In this document: positions 34,419 to 44,784 of the stretch, in pieces
Position numbering within the stretch: position 1 is the first letter of the stretch
Layout of the letters: each line of letters starts with the position of its first letter
Assembly (NCBI RefSeq): GCF_024868665.1
Contig: NC_079900.1
Span: 4,532,010 to 4,596,009, forward strand
Origin: Triplophysa rosa
Taxonomy: Eukaryota > Chordata > Actinopteri > Cypriniformes > Nemacheilidae
Direction of reading: 5' to 3'
Length of the DNA stretch: 64,000 nucleotides
Position numbers and translations under genes: made by a program
The notes under the pieces: generated by a model
The model's database searches: none
What the model saw: only the letters and a program-made list of their open reading frames with translations
What the model was told of the DNA's origin: nothing

Positions 34419-35133
34419 GTTCTCCAGTGTGAATTTTCACGTGCACCTTAAGATGATTTTTCTGTGTGAAACCCTTTTCACACTGAGGACATACGTATGG
34501 GCGCTCTCCAGTGTGAATTCTTATGTGGTCCTCAAGATGATTTCTGTGTTTGAAACTCTTTCCACACTGAGGACATGTGTATGGGCGCTCTCCAGTGTGA
34601 GTTCTCATGTGCATCTCAAGACTTGTTTTCTGTTTGAAACTCTTTGCACACTGAGGACATGTGAATGGACGCTCTCCAGTGTGAGTTCTCATGTGGTCCT
34701 CAAAATGACTTTTGCGTTTAAAACTATTTCCACACTGAGTACATGTGTATGGGCGCGATCCGGTGTGAACTTTCATGTGCTCCACAAAATGACTTCTGCG
34801 TTTGAAACACCTTCCACACTGAGGACATCTGAATGGGCGCTCTCCAGTGTGAACTTTCACGTGGTCCTCAAAATGACTTTTGCGTTTGAAACACTTTCCA
34901 CACTGAGGGCAGGTGAAAGACTTGCTTGTTTCAATCCTTTGCTTTCCTTTTGGAGAGGAAATCTTGTTCTTCTGCAATCTACTATTAGAAGACATTTCTA
35001 GCATTACAAGCTTCTGAGGTTTTCACTTGATAACTTTCAGTGGCCCCTTTGCTTGCAGGATTATGGGAGTTATTCCTGTATTTATTTGTGACCGGCTTCA
35101 CTGAACATCAGTGTGTGGTATGGTGGAACAGAC
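34393..35133 (-). CDS. Z7: zinc-finger ORF, 6 fingers, truncated by an insertion
   Basis: The leader exon starts at 35133 and is fused without an intron to the linker region (leader, then GGGGCCACTGAAAG, then a shortened linker), the same fusion point as Z4. An ATG at 35004 opens MLEMSSNSRLQKNKISSPKG and 203 residues. Six C2H2 fingers follow, with basic helices (KRKSHFEDH, KRRSHFVEH). After HTGE the frame leaves ZNF sequence and reads PTRSRQSS inside the inserted TIR element, so the natural C-terminal part is lost; decayed distal fingers remain at 33786-33930. There is no acidic exon and no recognised promoter upstream. It is best seen as a disrupted gene that could still encode a short finger protein. 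Confidence 0.65.
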
Positions 35134-35533
35134 CTGCCAAAATAAATAAATACATTCTCACATTAACAACAAATCTTCGTAAAGTATTTTAACAAAAAAG
35201 TTTAAAATATGCAAATTGACCTCAGGGTCTGAGTTTTCCGTTTAAGAACAGCTGTCTTAAGTTCAGAGGTAAGAGAGTTGGTTGATTCTCAACCTGCATC
35301 CAAATTTGCATATGACCTGTCCTAGATAGCATTGGAAATTAAAATTAGTATGTGCCAAATCATGGTATGTTGAAATAATTAAGTAAGAAATAATGAATGT
35401 GGAAATACCTACATACCGAATACCGGTGTGTGTTTTTGTTATGATATGAATTTTTTATATACCGCATTACCGGTGTATGTCGCTTAAACAACGTACGGAA
35501 CGCGGCGCAGCGCGACACTGTTGCACTGTGACC
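35134..35533 (-). other. Z7 upstream shared block
   Basis: GCAAATTGACCTCAGGGTCTG and TTAGTATGTGCCAAATCATGG match the intron 1 block of Z4, Z6 and Z9. The twin-motif promoter is not seen before the element nest at 35.5 kb. Confidence 0.5.
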
Positions 35534-35883
35534 GGCCATTCACACAGAATGTGTCTTTCTATGCCGCGGCACTATGGCTGTGTCCCAATTCGTGGGCTGC
35601 GTGGTTTGAAGGCTGCATTTTAAGACCAATTGCGTCACAGCAGCACGACTGAAGGCTGGTAAGGCTGTCCCGATTCAAAGGTTGCTTCAAAAGCAGCCCC
35701 AAAATGCGACCTTATTTCCGCAGGTTTTTAAGGATACAACAAATGTATCCTTCACAGCTTTGGCTATCCCGAGATTCATTGCGTGCCTGTAACGGCTTAA
35801 AATTGTTTAATAATCTATCAAAACTTTAGTTAAATAAAAGTAAGTAATTCACAAAAACGGTCAATTTCAGTGTTTTAATATTA

Positions 35884-37462
35884 CAAACCCGATTCCAAAA
35901 AAGTTGGGACACTGTACAAATTGTGAATAAAAACAGAATGCAATGATGTGGAAGTTTCAAATTTCAATATTTTATTCAGAATACAACATAGATGACATAT
36001 CAAATGTTTAAACTGAGAGAATGTATCATTTTAAGGGAAAATTAAGTTGATTTTAAATTTCATGGCATCAACACATCTCAAAAAAGTTGGGACAAGGCCA
36101 CGTTTACCACTGTGTGGCATCCCCTCTTCTTTTTTATAACAGTCTGCAAACGTCTGGGGACTGAGGAGACAAGTTGCTCAAGTTTAGGAATAGGAATGTT
36201 GTCCCATTCTTGTCTAATACAGGCTTCTAGTTGCTCGACTGTCTTAGGTCTTTCTTTGTCGCATCTTCCTCTTTATGATGCGCCGAACGTTTTCTATGGG
36301 TGAAAGATCTGGACTGCAGGCTGGCCATTTCAGTACCCGGATCCTTCTTCTACGCAGCCGTGATGTTGTAATTGATGCAGTATGTGGTCTGGCATTGTCA
36401 TGTTGGAAAATGCAAGGTCTTCCCTGAAAGAGACGACGTCTGGATGGGAGCATATGTTGTTCTAGAACTTGGATATACCTTTCAGCATTGATGGTGCCTT
36501 TCCAGATGTGTAAGCTGCCCATGCCACACGCACTCATGCAACCCCATACCATCAGAGATGCAGGCTTCTGAACTGAGCGCTGATAACAACTTGGGTTGTC
36601 CTTGTCCTCTTTAGTCCGGATGATATGGCGTCCCAGTTTTCCAAAAAGAACTTCAAATTTTGATTCGTCTGACCACAGAACAGTTTTCCACTTTGCCACA
36701 GTCCATTTTAAATGAGCCTTGGCCCAGAGAAAACGCCTGCGCTTCTGGATCATGTTTAGATATGGCTTCTTTTTTAACCTATAGAGTTTTAGCCGGCAAC
36801 GGCGAATGGCACGGTGGATTGTGTTCACCGACAATGTTTTCTGGAAGTATTGCTGAGCCCATGTTGTGATTTCCATTACAGTAGCATTCCTGTATGTGAT
36901 GCAGTGCCGTCTAAGGGCCCGAAGATCACGGGCATCCAGTATGGTTTTCCGGCCTTGACCCTTACGCACAGAGATTGTTCCAGATTCTCTGAATTTTTGG
37001 ATGATATTATGCACTGTAGATGATGATAACTTCAAACTCTTTGCAATTTTTCTCTGAGAAACTCCTTTCTGATATTGCTCCACTATTTTTCGCCGCAGCA
37101 TTGGGGGAATTGGTGATCCTCTGCCCATCTTGACTTCTGAGAGACACTTTTTATACCCAATCATGTTGCCAATTGACCTAATAAGTTGCAAATTGGTCCT
37201 CCAGCTGTTCCTTATATGTACATTTAACTTTTCCGGCCTCTTATTGCTACCTGTCCCAACTTTTTTGGAATGTGTAGCTCTCATGAAATCCAAAATGAGC
37301 CAATATTTGGCATGACATTTCAAAATGTCTCACTTTCAACATTTGATATGTTATTTATATTCTATTGTGAATAAAATATAAGTTTATGAGATTCGTAAAT
37401 TATTGCATTCCTTTTTTATTCACAATTTGTACAGTGTCCCAACTTTTTTGGAATCGGGTTTG
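35884..37462 (-). mobile_element. Nearly intact Tc1/mariner element
   Basis: Inverted ends CAAACCCGATTCCAAAAAAG and CTTTTTTGGAATCGGGTTTG, flanked by TA at 35882-35883 and 37463-37464. Length 1579 bp, the usual Tc1 size. One transposase frame on the minus strand. Confidence 0.9.
36244..37128 (-). CDS. Tc1 transposase, C-terminus frameshifted
   Basis: Cut-and-paste DDE transposase. The likely start is the ATG at 37128 (MGRGSPIPPMLRRKIVEQ); the longer upstream frame to 37323 is probably untranslated. Visible in order: paired helix-turn-helix domains (QRKIAKSLKLSSSTVHNI; later VNTIHRAIRRCRLKLYR), then the DD34E catalytic core with WSDESKF, FQHDNARPH and SPDLSPIEN. I count 34 residues between the second aspartate and the glutamate, as expected. 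The frame ends early at KMRQRKT; reading on in another frame gives the family C-terminus (WDNIPIPKL, then SVPRRLQTV), so one small indel near 36247 removes about 45 residues. A second oddity is ENVRR where the family usually has ENVW. Probably inactive now, but recently active. Confidence 0.85.
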   Translation of the reverse strand: MGRGSPIPPMLRRKIVEQYQKGVSQRKIAKSLKLSSSTVHNIIQKFRESGTISVRKGQGRKTILDARDLRALRRHCITYRNATVMEITTWAQQYFQKTLSVNTIHRAIRRCRLKLYRLKKKPYLNMIQKRRRFLWAKAHLKWTVAKWKTVLWSDESKFEVLFGKLGRHIIRTKEDKDNPSCYQRSVQKPASLMVWGCMSACGMGSLHIWKGTINAERYIQVLEQHMLPSRRRLFQGRPCIFQHDNARPHTASITTSRLRRRRIRVLKWPACSPDLSPIENVRRIIKRKMRQRKT

Positions 37463-38099
37463 TATATATGATGTTGTTAATTAAGATTATATGTGCATTA
37501 TTGTGTTTTTTGAATTTGTAAGGTTGGTTAATTTAATATACTGTTGGGCTGTTTTAATCTACATATTCTCGAAAATAAAATATAATTTTTCTGGCTCCGT
37601 ATTTGTTTAAAAAAGTCAGAAACGTCTCTGCTGTGTCCTGCTGGCACCATGCAACAGAAGCAGCAGCACGCAAATCACGCAATTAGGAAATCCTCCACGA
37701 GGTTAGACCGTCTCATTTCAGTTCGCTTCTTGAACTTTTGAGGCTGCGTGCTTTGAAAACCAAGTCCTTGTTTTTAAGTCCGCGACCTTAAAGGTTGCAG
37801 CCCCTGAATTGGGACACAGCTTATATTATATTTTTTCTGTTTCTTGTCACATGACCTGCGGTGCGCTTGGGGCTTTCTGAAAAGTTGAGATTTTTTCATC
37901 TCGATGCGCCTGAACAAAAAAGAGCGCGTCGCAACCGCATCACCCCCTATTTTCGCGCGCCTGCCGCGCGTCTACATTTAAAATAACGAATATGCGCACG
38001 GAAAAGACGCAAAATGTGAATCGGGCCTTAAAGAGAACATTGGTTGTAATATTTTTGTACCCATGCTTTACATTTTTAGACTTTTGCGTGTGTTTATAT

Positions 38100-38690
38100 A
38101 TTGATGCATTATTATTATTGTATATAGATGGCCTGGAGGAGATGAGTGGGGATGGGACCTAGTGGGCCGGTAGTTGGGTGGTTAGAAGACATGACCTTGG
38201 AGACATCATCTTGAGATAGGAGAGAGAAAGAGGGGAACGAGCATGTGTCGGAGCTTTGGGCGTGATCAAGAGGCGGCGGCACAGAGACCTGACTGCTGAT
38301 GGTGGTCGTTTTCTTTACGAAGAAAAACGCAAAATCATCAGCTGTTAAGTCGGATGGAGGTGAGGGGGCAGGCGGGCAAAGAAGAGCAGAGAAGGTTTTA
38401 AAGAGAGTACGAGAGTCAGGCGAGTCTTTAACTTTAGCGTGGTAGTACTGGGTTTTTGCAGAGGAGACATCAGCAGAGAAAGAAGAGAGGAGAGACTGAT
38501 AGAGACTGAGGTCAGTAGGTTCTTTAGATTTGCGCCACTTTCTCTCAGCAGACCTGAGCCTGGTGCGATGCTCACGGAGAACATCAGATAACCAGGGGGC
38601 AGAAGGGGATGCACGAGATGGCCTAGATGTTAGAGGGCATAGGTTGTCTAAGCAGGAGGATGTCATGTGATCCTTGTACACAGGTATAAA
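38100..38690 (-). mobile_element. LINE ORF2 fragment
   Basis: The minus-strand frame 38115-38681 reads as the segment between endonuclease and reverse transcriptase of a fish non-LTR element: APWLSDVLREHRTRLRSAER, KWRKSKEPTDLSLYQSLL, LTADDFAFFFVKK, TTGPLGPIPTHLLQ. Both neighbouring domains are missing, so it is truncated at both ends and dead. Confidence 0.75.
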
Positions 38691-38718
38691 TTGGGGTTCA
38701 TTAGTGTTGTTGAATTGT

Positions 38719-38745
38719 CTGATGAAGAGCCTGTGTGCTCGAAAC
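38719..38745 (+). other. Hammerhead-ribozyme-like core motif
   Basis: CTGATGA, then a 4-bp hairpin (GAGC, loop, GCTC), then GAAAC: the conserved core and stem II of a hammerhead ribozyme. I could not identify stem III with an NUH cleavage site or a convincing stem I, so activity is unproven. It lies beside a LINE fragment and may be the tail of a retroelement. Confidence 0.35.
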
Positions 38746-39639
38746 GTTACGCGCCATGCGAAAGTTTTTTAAATAATAAAGTATTTTTTATATATTTTTG
38801 GAGCTCTGGTGTGCCGACTTTTTACTACTTCGATTTACTCTCTTGGTCGAGCTCCCATTTGAGATTGATGTGCGTGTTTTTGTCCTCTCTTACATTTTTA
38901 ACAAAATGTTACCTGTGAGTAATCAGTAATTAGAGGACCCCTTGCAGTTCCACCGCGGACCCCAGGTTGAAGACCCATGATATGAACTCTAGAGCAAAAT
39001 TTGGAGATGAAGTTCATGTCCTTATACAGTAAGACACAAATCCAAGAGCATCAAGTCCGATTTTTACTTCTGCGTCCGACGGGTCGGTTGTCATTTATAC
39101 TTCTACGTCGTTGTCCGCGTCGACAGGCAATGACCACTAGGCATCAGTGTCCACGCGCATGTTGCTTGTGTAACCAAGACAAGAGCCGAAGAAGAAGCAG
39201 CTCGTTTGAGAAGCATTAGCAGTGATAGCGGCAAGTAAACAGTCACTTTTGTTGCAGATTTGAGATGTTAAATACAGAAGCACAAATAATTTACTTGGAT
39301 AATTCATTCGGAAATGCGTTTGAGTAAACATGACACTTTACATGTATAAATAAAATGTACATATAATAAGGCACTACACTGTAAAACATTATAGCATCAT
39401 TAAGTTATGTCTACTAAGAATTTCTATTTAATTCCAATAATCATGACAAGTTTTATATATTAAATTTAAGTTTATACGTTTTTAAAAACTCAGACTTAAA
39501 TTTACAAGTTGTCTGAACTACTTATGAGTTGTCTCTGGGTAGTCAACATTCATTCATTCAACTCACTTCTGTAAATTATAAATTAGAAGGAGGGGGAGGG
39601 GTGTTTGTTTTCTAAAAGACCGCGGAAAGTTCAGTTACC
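38746..39639. other. Intergenic, repeats, no gene seen
   Basis: 39030-39220 has the look of a decayed MITE (GTCGTTGTCCGCGTCGAC). The frames 38667-38918, 39001-39219 and 39137-39331 have no known domain. Confidence 0.35.
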
Positions 39640-40290
39640 TCAGGCGCCACTAGTGCTGCTCAGCAGCTGAATTGTCATTAATACATGTTATATACGGCGG
39701 CGAAGAGGTAAGTTATCATTTTTGTCTTGATTCAATGGAGTTATGATTTATTATATATAAAAGACATTTTTATAATGTTAAAAGAAAGTTTAGCACTTTG
39801 ACGATGCTCTGCGAGTGCGACGGCGTCACGGCCTGAAAACCTAATCCACGAGTCTATATCGGATAATGTAGTTAGTGAGGGCGTATATAGATTTTAAATG
39901 CATAGTAACGTTATGGCATAGTTTGCATTAAATAAATATTTTGATTTTCAGTGTGTGTCAGGGAACGCAAGTTAAGCTAGCTGGCTGCACTATCAAGGCT
40001 AACGTTAAATATTCAGGGGCATGCACGTCTATTTTTATATATCAAAGTAACGTTAAGTAAATGGGTTATGTACTGTAGTTTTTATGGGGCTCTCAGTTGG
40101 ACACACAGGTGGACTAACGTCACCAGATTTTGGGAAAGTAACGTTACTCGAGATCTGTTTGTTGGATGGAAACATATCTTTTATTATCGAACTGTTCAGT
40201 GTTCACAGCTGGGTTCTTGGAGCATCGAAGGTGTTGTGAGCTTATCAAAAGAGACCCCGCGGTAACTGTGGTGGTGCAACTACATCCCCC

Positions 40291-40660
40291 TGGTTGCATA
40301 AAGTTACCCTGTTGAAGGAAAGCTGCTCGACACCTCGAGGACGTTCACGTTACAATAAGGTGTTGTTAATGTACTATTTGCCTAATGCTATAATTTTAAT
40401 ACATGTGCTGTAGATTGTGTAGTTCTTTTCTCAATGTACATTGTCTCCTCGTCTTTTTTTTTTTCAGTCTTATTTTGTCACTGTGCCTCTCATTGGTTGC
40501 ATACCCTGTTGAAGGAAAGCTGCTTGTCTATCGAGGACGTTCACGTTATAATAAGGTGTTGTTAATGCACTGTTTGCCTAATGCTGTAATTTTAATACAT
40601 TTGCTGTAGATTGTGTAGTTCTTTTCTCACTGTACATTGTGTCTTTTTTTTCAACGAAGA
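40291..40660. repeat. Tandem duplication, about 200-bp unit
   Basis: The unit beginning TGGTTGCATA at 40291 recurs from 40494; both contain ACCCTGTTGAAGGAAAGCTG, GAGGACGTTCACGTTA and GTAGATTGTGTAGTTCTTTT. Confidence 0.75.
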
Positions 40661-40698
40661 AAGAAAATCATAGGTGATGAGCCACTCATCTCTGTAGT

Positions 40699-42366
40699 CA
40701 GAGGTGGACAGTAACGAAGTAAATTTACCTGAGTACTGTACTTAAGTACACTTTTTGAGTATCTGTACTTTACTTGAGTATTATTTTTTCTGAGTACTTA
40801 TGACTTTAACTTCACTACATTTGAAAGACAAATATCATACTTTTTACTCCACTACATTTATAAAAAGGTCAAAAAGTAGAAAATGGTTTCTATGCAGCGG
40901 GGTTTCCTGTGTGCACAATTTATCTGGCTTGCGATCTGCCAGGACCTTTTACTGTTGCCAAGTATTTCAGTTTTTCTATGCTCGCGGTTTTCCGGCAAGC
41001 TTTGAATGGCCATTTGGCAGTTTTTTAACGGAAATCTGGCAACTCTGGGATCTTCCCCGCTAAACTAATGTAAACGTAAGCGCTGCTACACCATTGATAG
41101 TGCTCTAAAAAGACAAATAGAACAATAAAAGACGAAAAAGGCACGTTAAAGTGTAGTGTAATCATGTGTGGGTTACGATCGGTCAAAGAGCGTAGAAACA
41201 TTGTCATGAAAATGATCGGCATAACGGCTAAACGGTAAATAAGCATCACATAGGCTACACCTTGAGCTACACGTGCGTGTTAACTTCTGATCTGCTGCTA
41301 TATCATCTAAAGCGATTTGGAGAATGAATGATGTTTTTACTGAAGTAACTATAGTTGAAGTATTCCTGTTGAAATAAAAACAATAGAACCCTGCCCAAAA
41401 TACAACATAAAATGTAATGGATTTAATGGTTATAATGGGACTTGTACTATGGATACTTGTTGTCTAGTTGTATGTGATGGATTCTATTGGTGGGATGGTA
41501 AATCCTATTGGAATAAAACCCAAAACACACTACAAAGAGGAATTTAATTTAAAAATCTCATTCTAATTCAAAAATTCATTGTTTTTTTCAGCAGGGATGG
41601 TATTTGCAGTAAAACCACAGTATCAACATATTTACCATTTTCTATATATGGGAACCATACTCCAATTAATAATCTTTAGTAAAACCACAGCAACTAAACA
41701 TATAATGAACATAGTTCATTATACTAGCTATAGTTTACAGTATGTTTGTAGTTAAATTATGGTAATACAAATGGTAATAAATCCAACAAACACATGGCTT
41801 CTACACTTTACTATTTACAAGAACCTTACTACTTACTGGTAAATTGCTGCTAAAACTGGTAAAGGGAATATACAAAATAAAAGAACACTGCTCATAAATA
41901 CATATAGGCCTAGGGGGCTAATGAGGATAATTAGGCTAAATCATCATACAGGATTATATATAAACTAAACATACATGTGCTAAACATATAAAGCTCTTAA
42001 AGGAGTTGCTCACTGCAAAATTTGCCCCCATTGACTTTCCACAGTAGGAATAAAAACTACTATGGAAAGTCAATGGGGGAAAATTTTGAAGTGAACTACT
42101 CCTTTAATACCACTGATACTGTGAGCTACTCGGTGTATTCAGTAGGTTGCTTCAGAGGCATAAGGTATACGACAATAAAGCAATGCACAACTGACATAAA
42201 GGACATTTACTTTTAATACTTGAGTACTTTTAAAAGCACGTACTTCTGTACTTTTACTCAAGTAAGAATCTGTCTTTACAACTTTTACTTGTAGTGGAGT
42301 AATATTTGACCAGTAGTATCTGTACTTTCACTCAAGTAAGGAAGTTGTGTACTTCGTCCACCTCTG
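40699..42366. mobile_element. Long non-autonomous hAT element with 8-bp duplication
   Basis: Starts CAGAGGTGGACAGTAACG and ends TTCGTCCACCTCTG. Flanked by TCTGTAGT at 40691-40698 and 42367-42374. No transposase found; it carries a nested MITE at 41997-42106. Confidence 0.8.
41997..42106. repeat. 110-bp foldback MITE with TTAA ends
   Basis: TTAAAGGAGTTGCTCACTGC at left mirrors GAAGTGAACTACTCCTTTAA at right, and CCCCCATTGACTTTCCA mirrors TGGAAAGTCAATGGGGG. Nearly the whole element is one hairpin. Confidence 0.8.
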
Positions 42367-42862
42367 TCTGTAGTCATGGACAGGTGGCCTGCTTATGTGA
42401 TCAGAGACAGGTAACATGTTTTTTAAATGTGATACATAAATAAACTGTATTGTATTGTAAGTATATTCTGATGACAGTATTTGCTCTGAATTTCAGAATA
42501 ATTTTCAATTGTACTTACTGTGCCTCAACTTTGCTGTTTTCATTATTCAATTACCTCATTACCACTTTGCTGTCTTATGTGTCTATTTCAGATAAGTGCA
42601 AAGTTCAATAGAATAGTCACTACAGGTTTGTTGCCGTCCAGCCGTGGTGGTGGAGGAGACGATTGTTCTTTATAACTTCAGAGATGTGCTCACTGCTTTT
42701 GCTATGCTAATGGAAACCTACTGCCTAAACCTCCAATATGAAGTACTCGTTTGAATTCCTGCAGAAGGTTGTCATGAGGATTAAACCTGACCATTGTTCA
42801 GCTCGGATACACGGACTTAGAAATAAACTGCTGAGGTATCCTTTATAGACTGGTGCCAAGCC

Positions 42863-43096
42863 TTAAAGGAATAGTTTACTTAAATATTAAAATTCTGTCA
42901 TATTTTTCTTACTTTCATGTCATGCTAGGTGTATATGATATCCATTCTTTAGTGTAACAGAGTTATTGTGACTCTTCCTTGTTTTATAATGCAGTTGATG
43001 GATATGCGTGAGGAATGGAAGTCATACACACCTAGGATGACTTGAGGGTGAATCAGTTATAACAGAATTTTCATATTTAAGTAAACTATTCCTTTA
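42863..43096. repeat. TTAA-ended MITE
   Basis: TTAAAGGAATAGTTTACTTA at left mirrors TAAGTAAACTATTCCTTTAA at right. Same end type as 41997-42106 and 61738-62022. Confidence 0.75.
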
Positions 43097-43780
43097 ACTG
43101 GATGGAGATGGTGTGCTGACTTGTATAGGCGTGTTCTGAAAAGGACATTTAAATGCTGGTATATCTGAGAGCTTTAGTTACTTGACTTTGTTAGATTAAT
43201 TTGTAATTTTGCTTACTTAAATGAAAACTGTCTGATTGTTTTGCACTGTTGATGTTTTGTTAGTATTGAATATATCTGTTTTTATTGCAACTAAGAACGA
43301 TTTTACTATGTTAATGTTCAGCGTAATAAATGGTCAAGTATTGTTTGAACCATTCATATGTCAAAAAGGTATGTGAACTGGTTCATAAAGTACAACTTTA
43401 GCTTTTTTACGTATTTGACAACTGGTTGTGTTGTACACAGTCCATTTCTGGTTCCCTAACTTCTTTTTATTCATCTTACTCTTTATCTTTCTCCCAATTA
43501 AACATTGAAGAAGTAATATTTAAAAATTGATGTTTTTAGAATATGTTTGTATGTTGAAATGCATTTTCAAGCCAATGTTAAAATCTGCATAACATGCTTG
43601 TTAAAATAAATGTTATATTTTTGGACTAAAGTTGCAAGTTGATTGTGTGAATAACATTAGTCAATGTGAAAATTAATTTAAATAAGATGGGAAATTTAAA
43701 TTAACAAAAAAAAAGAGTTTTCTGTAGTTGATAATGTAACAAAGCAAGTTATTTTAACTCAGATTTACAAGTTAAAACGA
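43097..43780. other. Intergenic, AT-rich, no gene seen
   Basis: No coding potential and no paired repeat ends recognised. Confidence 0.4.
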
Positions 43781-44060
43781 CCCTGATAGCACACATACAT
43801 CTGGTTTACGTGTATTTGACGTCTGCATTTACATCTGCAAGACATCTACAATACATCGTTTGCTCATCTGCAATACGTCTCGGAGATGTCTGCTGTCAGA
43901 CGTCATATAGACATCTAGAAGATGTCTGTAAGATGTTTATGATTTAGAATGGATGTACAACAGCTCTTTCTAAGATGTTTAGCAGATGTTTTTAAGCAGC
44001 AGATCTCCAGATCTTTAGCAGACGTATTACAGACGTTCAGACGTCTCCGAGATTTAGGCT
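43781..44060. repeat. Minisatellite-like repeat of AGACATCT/AGATGT units
   Basis: Many short units on GACATCT, AGACGT and CAGATGT between CCCTGATAGCACACATAC at left and the AGACGTCTCCGAGATTTAGGC end at right. Probably a non-autonomous element of the class with repetitive interiors. Confidence 0.5.
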
Positions 44061-44429
44061 AAACAACAAAATACCACCAGATCTGATAATTCCTGAACGT
44101 TCTGTTTTAGTTTTTAACACTACACAAACGTTTCAACAAAATGCAACTAACAGAACATTTATAAACAAACCAAACTGTTAAATGCATATCTGTAGATTTA
44201 ATTACAGAAAAATGAGAAGTACAGCGAAGTGATCTATACTAGGAATGAATATCTGGCAATCCAAGAACCAGACCAGTGTTTTGAGCTGCCGCCTGGTACA
44301 ATAGGGGAGGGAAGCAGGCAGGAAAAATACAGTTGTGGCAACACATGACGATGCAACATCCAAATAAAGTTTGTCCCAATGAAACACGGACTCGTGCATT
44401 TCTGTGGTTGCTCAGATCATTTCCCACAG

Positions 44430-44610
44430 AAGACCCCTCAAGCACCCTCGGGATCTTTTTAGAATTTAAAGGGTTGTGTTATCAAAAGCATGCAGACATT
44501 TTTATGAACTTACCTTCGAGTGTGTTCTGGGAAACACTAACGTGAATGGACTTCAGCGCAATGTTCGGAACTATCCAAGTAGCCTATGGGTCGCTGCAGC
44601 CTCCAGGTGA
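44430..44610 (-). promoter_or_regulatory. Duplicated non-coding first-exon candidate, copy 1
   Basis: Minus strand: CCAGAACACACTCGAAG|GTAAGT gives a consensus donor (exon edge 44514). The same sequence recurs at 57150-57310 with donor CTCGCTG|GTAAGT. Shared flanking text: CGCAATGTT(C/T)GGAACTATCC. Its target gene on the minus strand is not identified. Confidence 0.4.
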
Positions 44611-44784
44611 CGAAGGTGCTATCCAAACACAATTCACGATTTGAAACCTTAACAAATCTTTTATGCGCATCAGTGGTTCGGAGCGCGTATCAAACACTGA
44701 TCTGATCAACGACTGGATTGCACACAGAATGCGAGACCAAGGGAAGAGATCGCGCCGCCATTGGTGCACAACCGACAGAGGGCG

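Larger units (their letters stand above)
35579..37819. repeat. Middle element of the nest: MITE
   Basis: Left end CTGTGTCCCAATTCGTGGGC and right end CCCCTGAATTGGGACACAG are inverted copies. Without the Tc1 insert it would be about 660 bp. Non-coding. Confidence 0.65.
35534..38027. repeat. Outer element of a three-level nest
   Basis: Left end GGCCATTCACACAGAATG and right end AATGTGAATCGGGCC are mirrored. When the two inner elements are removed, the remaining 250 bp is a compact GC-rich repeat. Contains the MITE 35579-37819, which contains the Tc1 element 35884-37462. Confidence 0.5.
39640..42835 (+). other. Candidate spliced plus-strand transcript (two exons)
   Basis: A GC-richer stretch ends in a strong donor, GGCGGCGAAGAG|GTAAGT, at 39707. 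At 42580-42591 there is a good acceptor, TTATGTGTCTATTTCAG, followed by an exon from 42592. In that exon an ATG at 42738 opens MKYSFEFLQKVVMRIKPDHC and runs 33 codons to a possible donor CTGAG|GTATCC at 42835. A 1.7-kb hAT element sits in the would-be intron. I do not recognise the peptide. No downstream exon was found. It could be a non-coding RNA, a host-gene fragment or chance. Confidence 0.25.

Noticed and set aside
34429..35001. Plus-strand open frame of 190 residues with repeated MNFHVHLK/LSTLRTC units
   Set aside because: It is the exact antisense of the Z7 fingers; the 84-bp finger period keeps the opposite strand open.
36112..36303. Plus-strand frames across the Tc1 element (36112-37315)
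   Set aside because: Antisense of the transposase and its terminal repeats; no domain.
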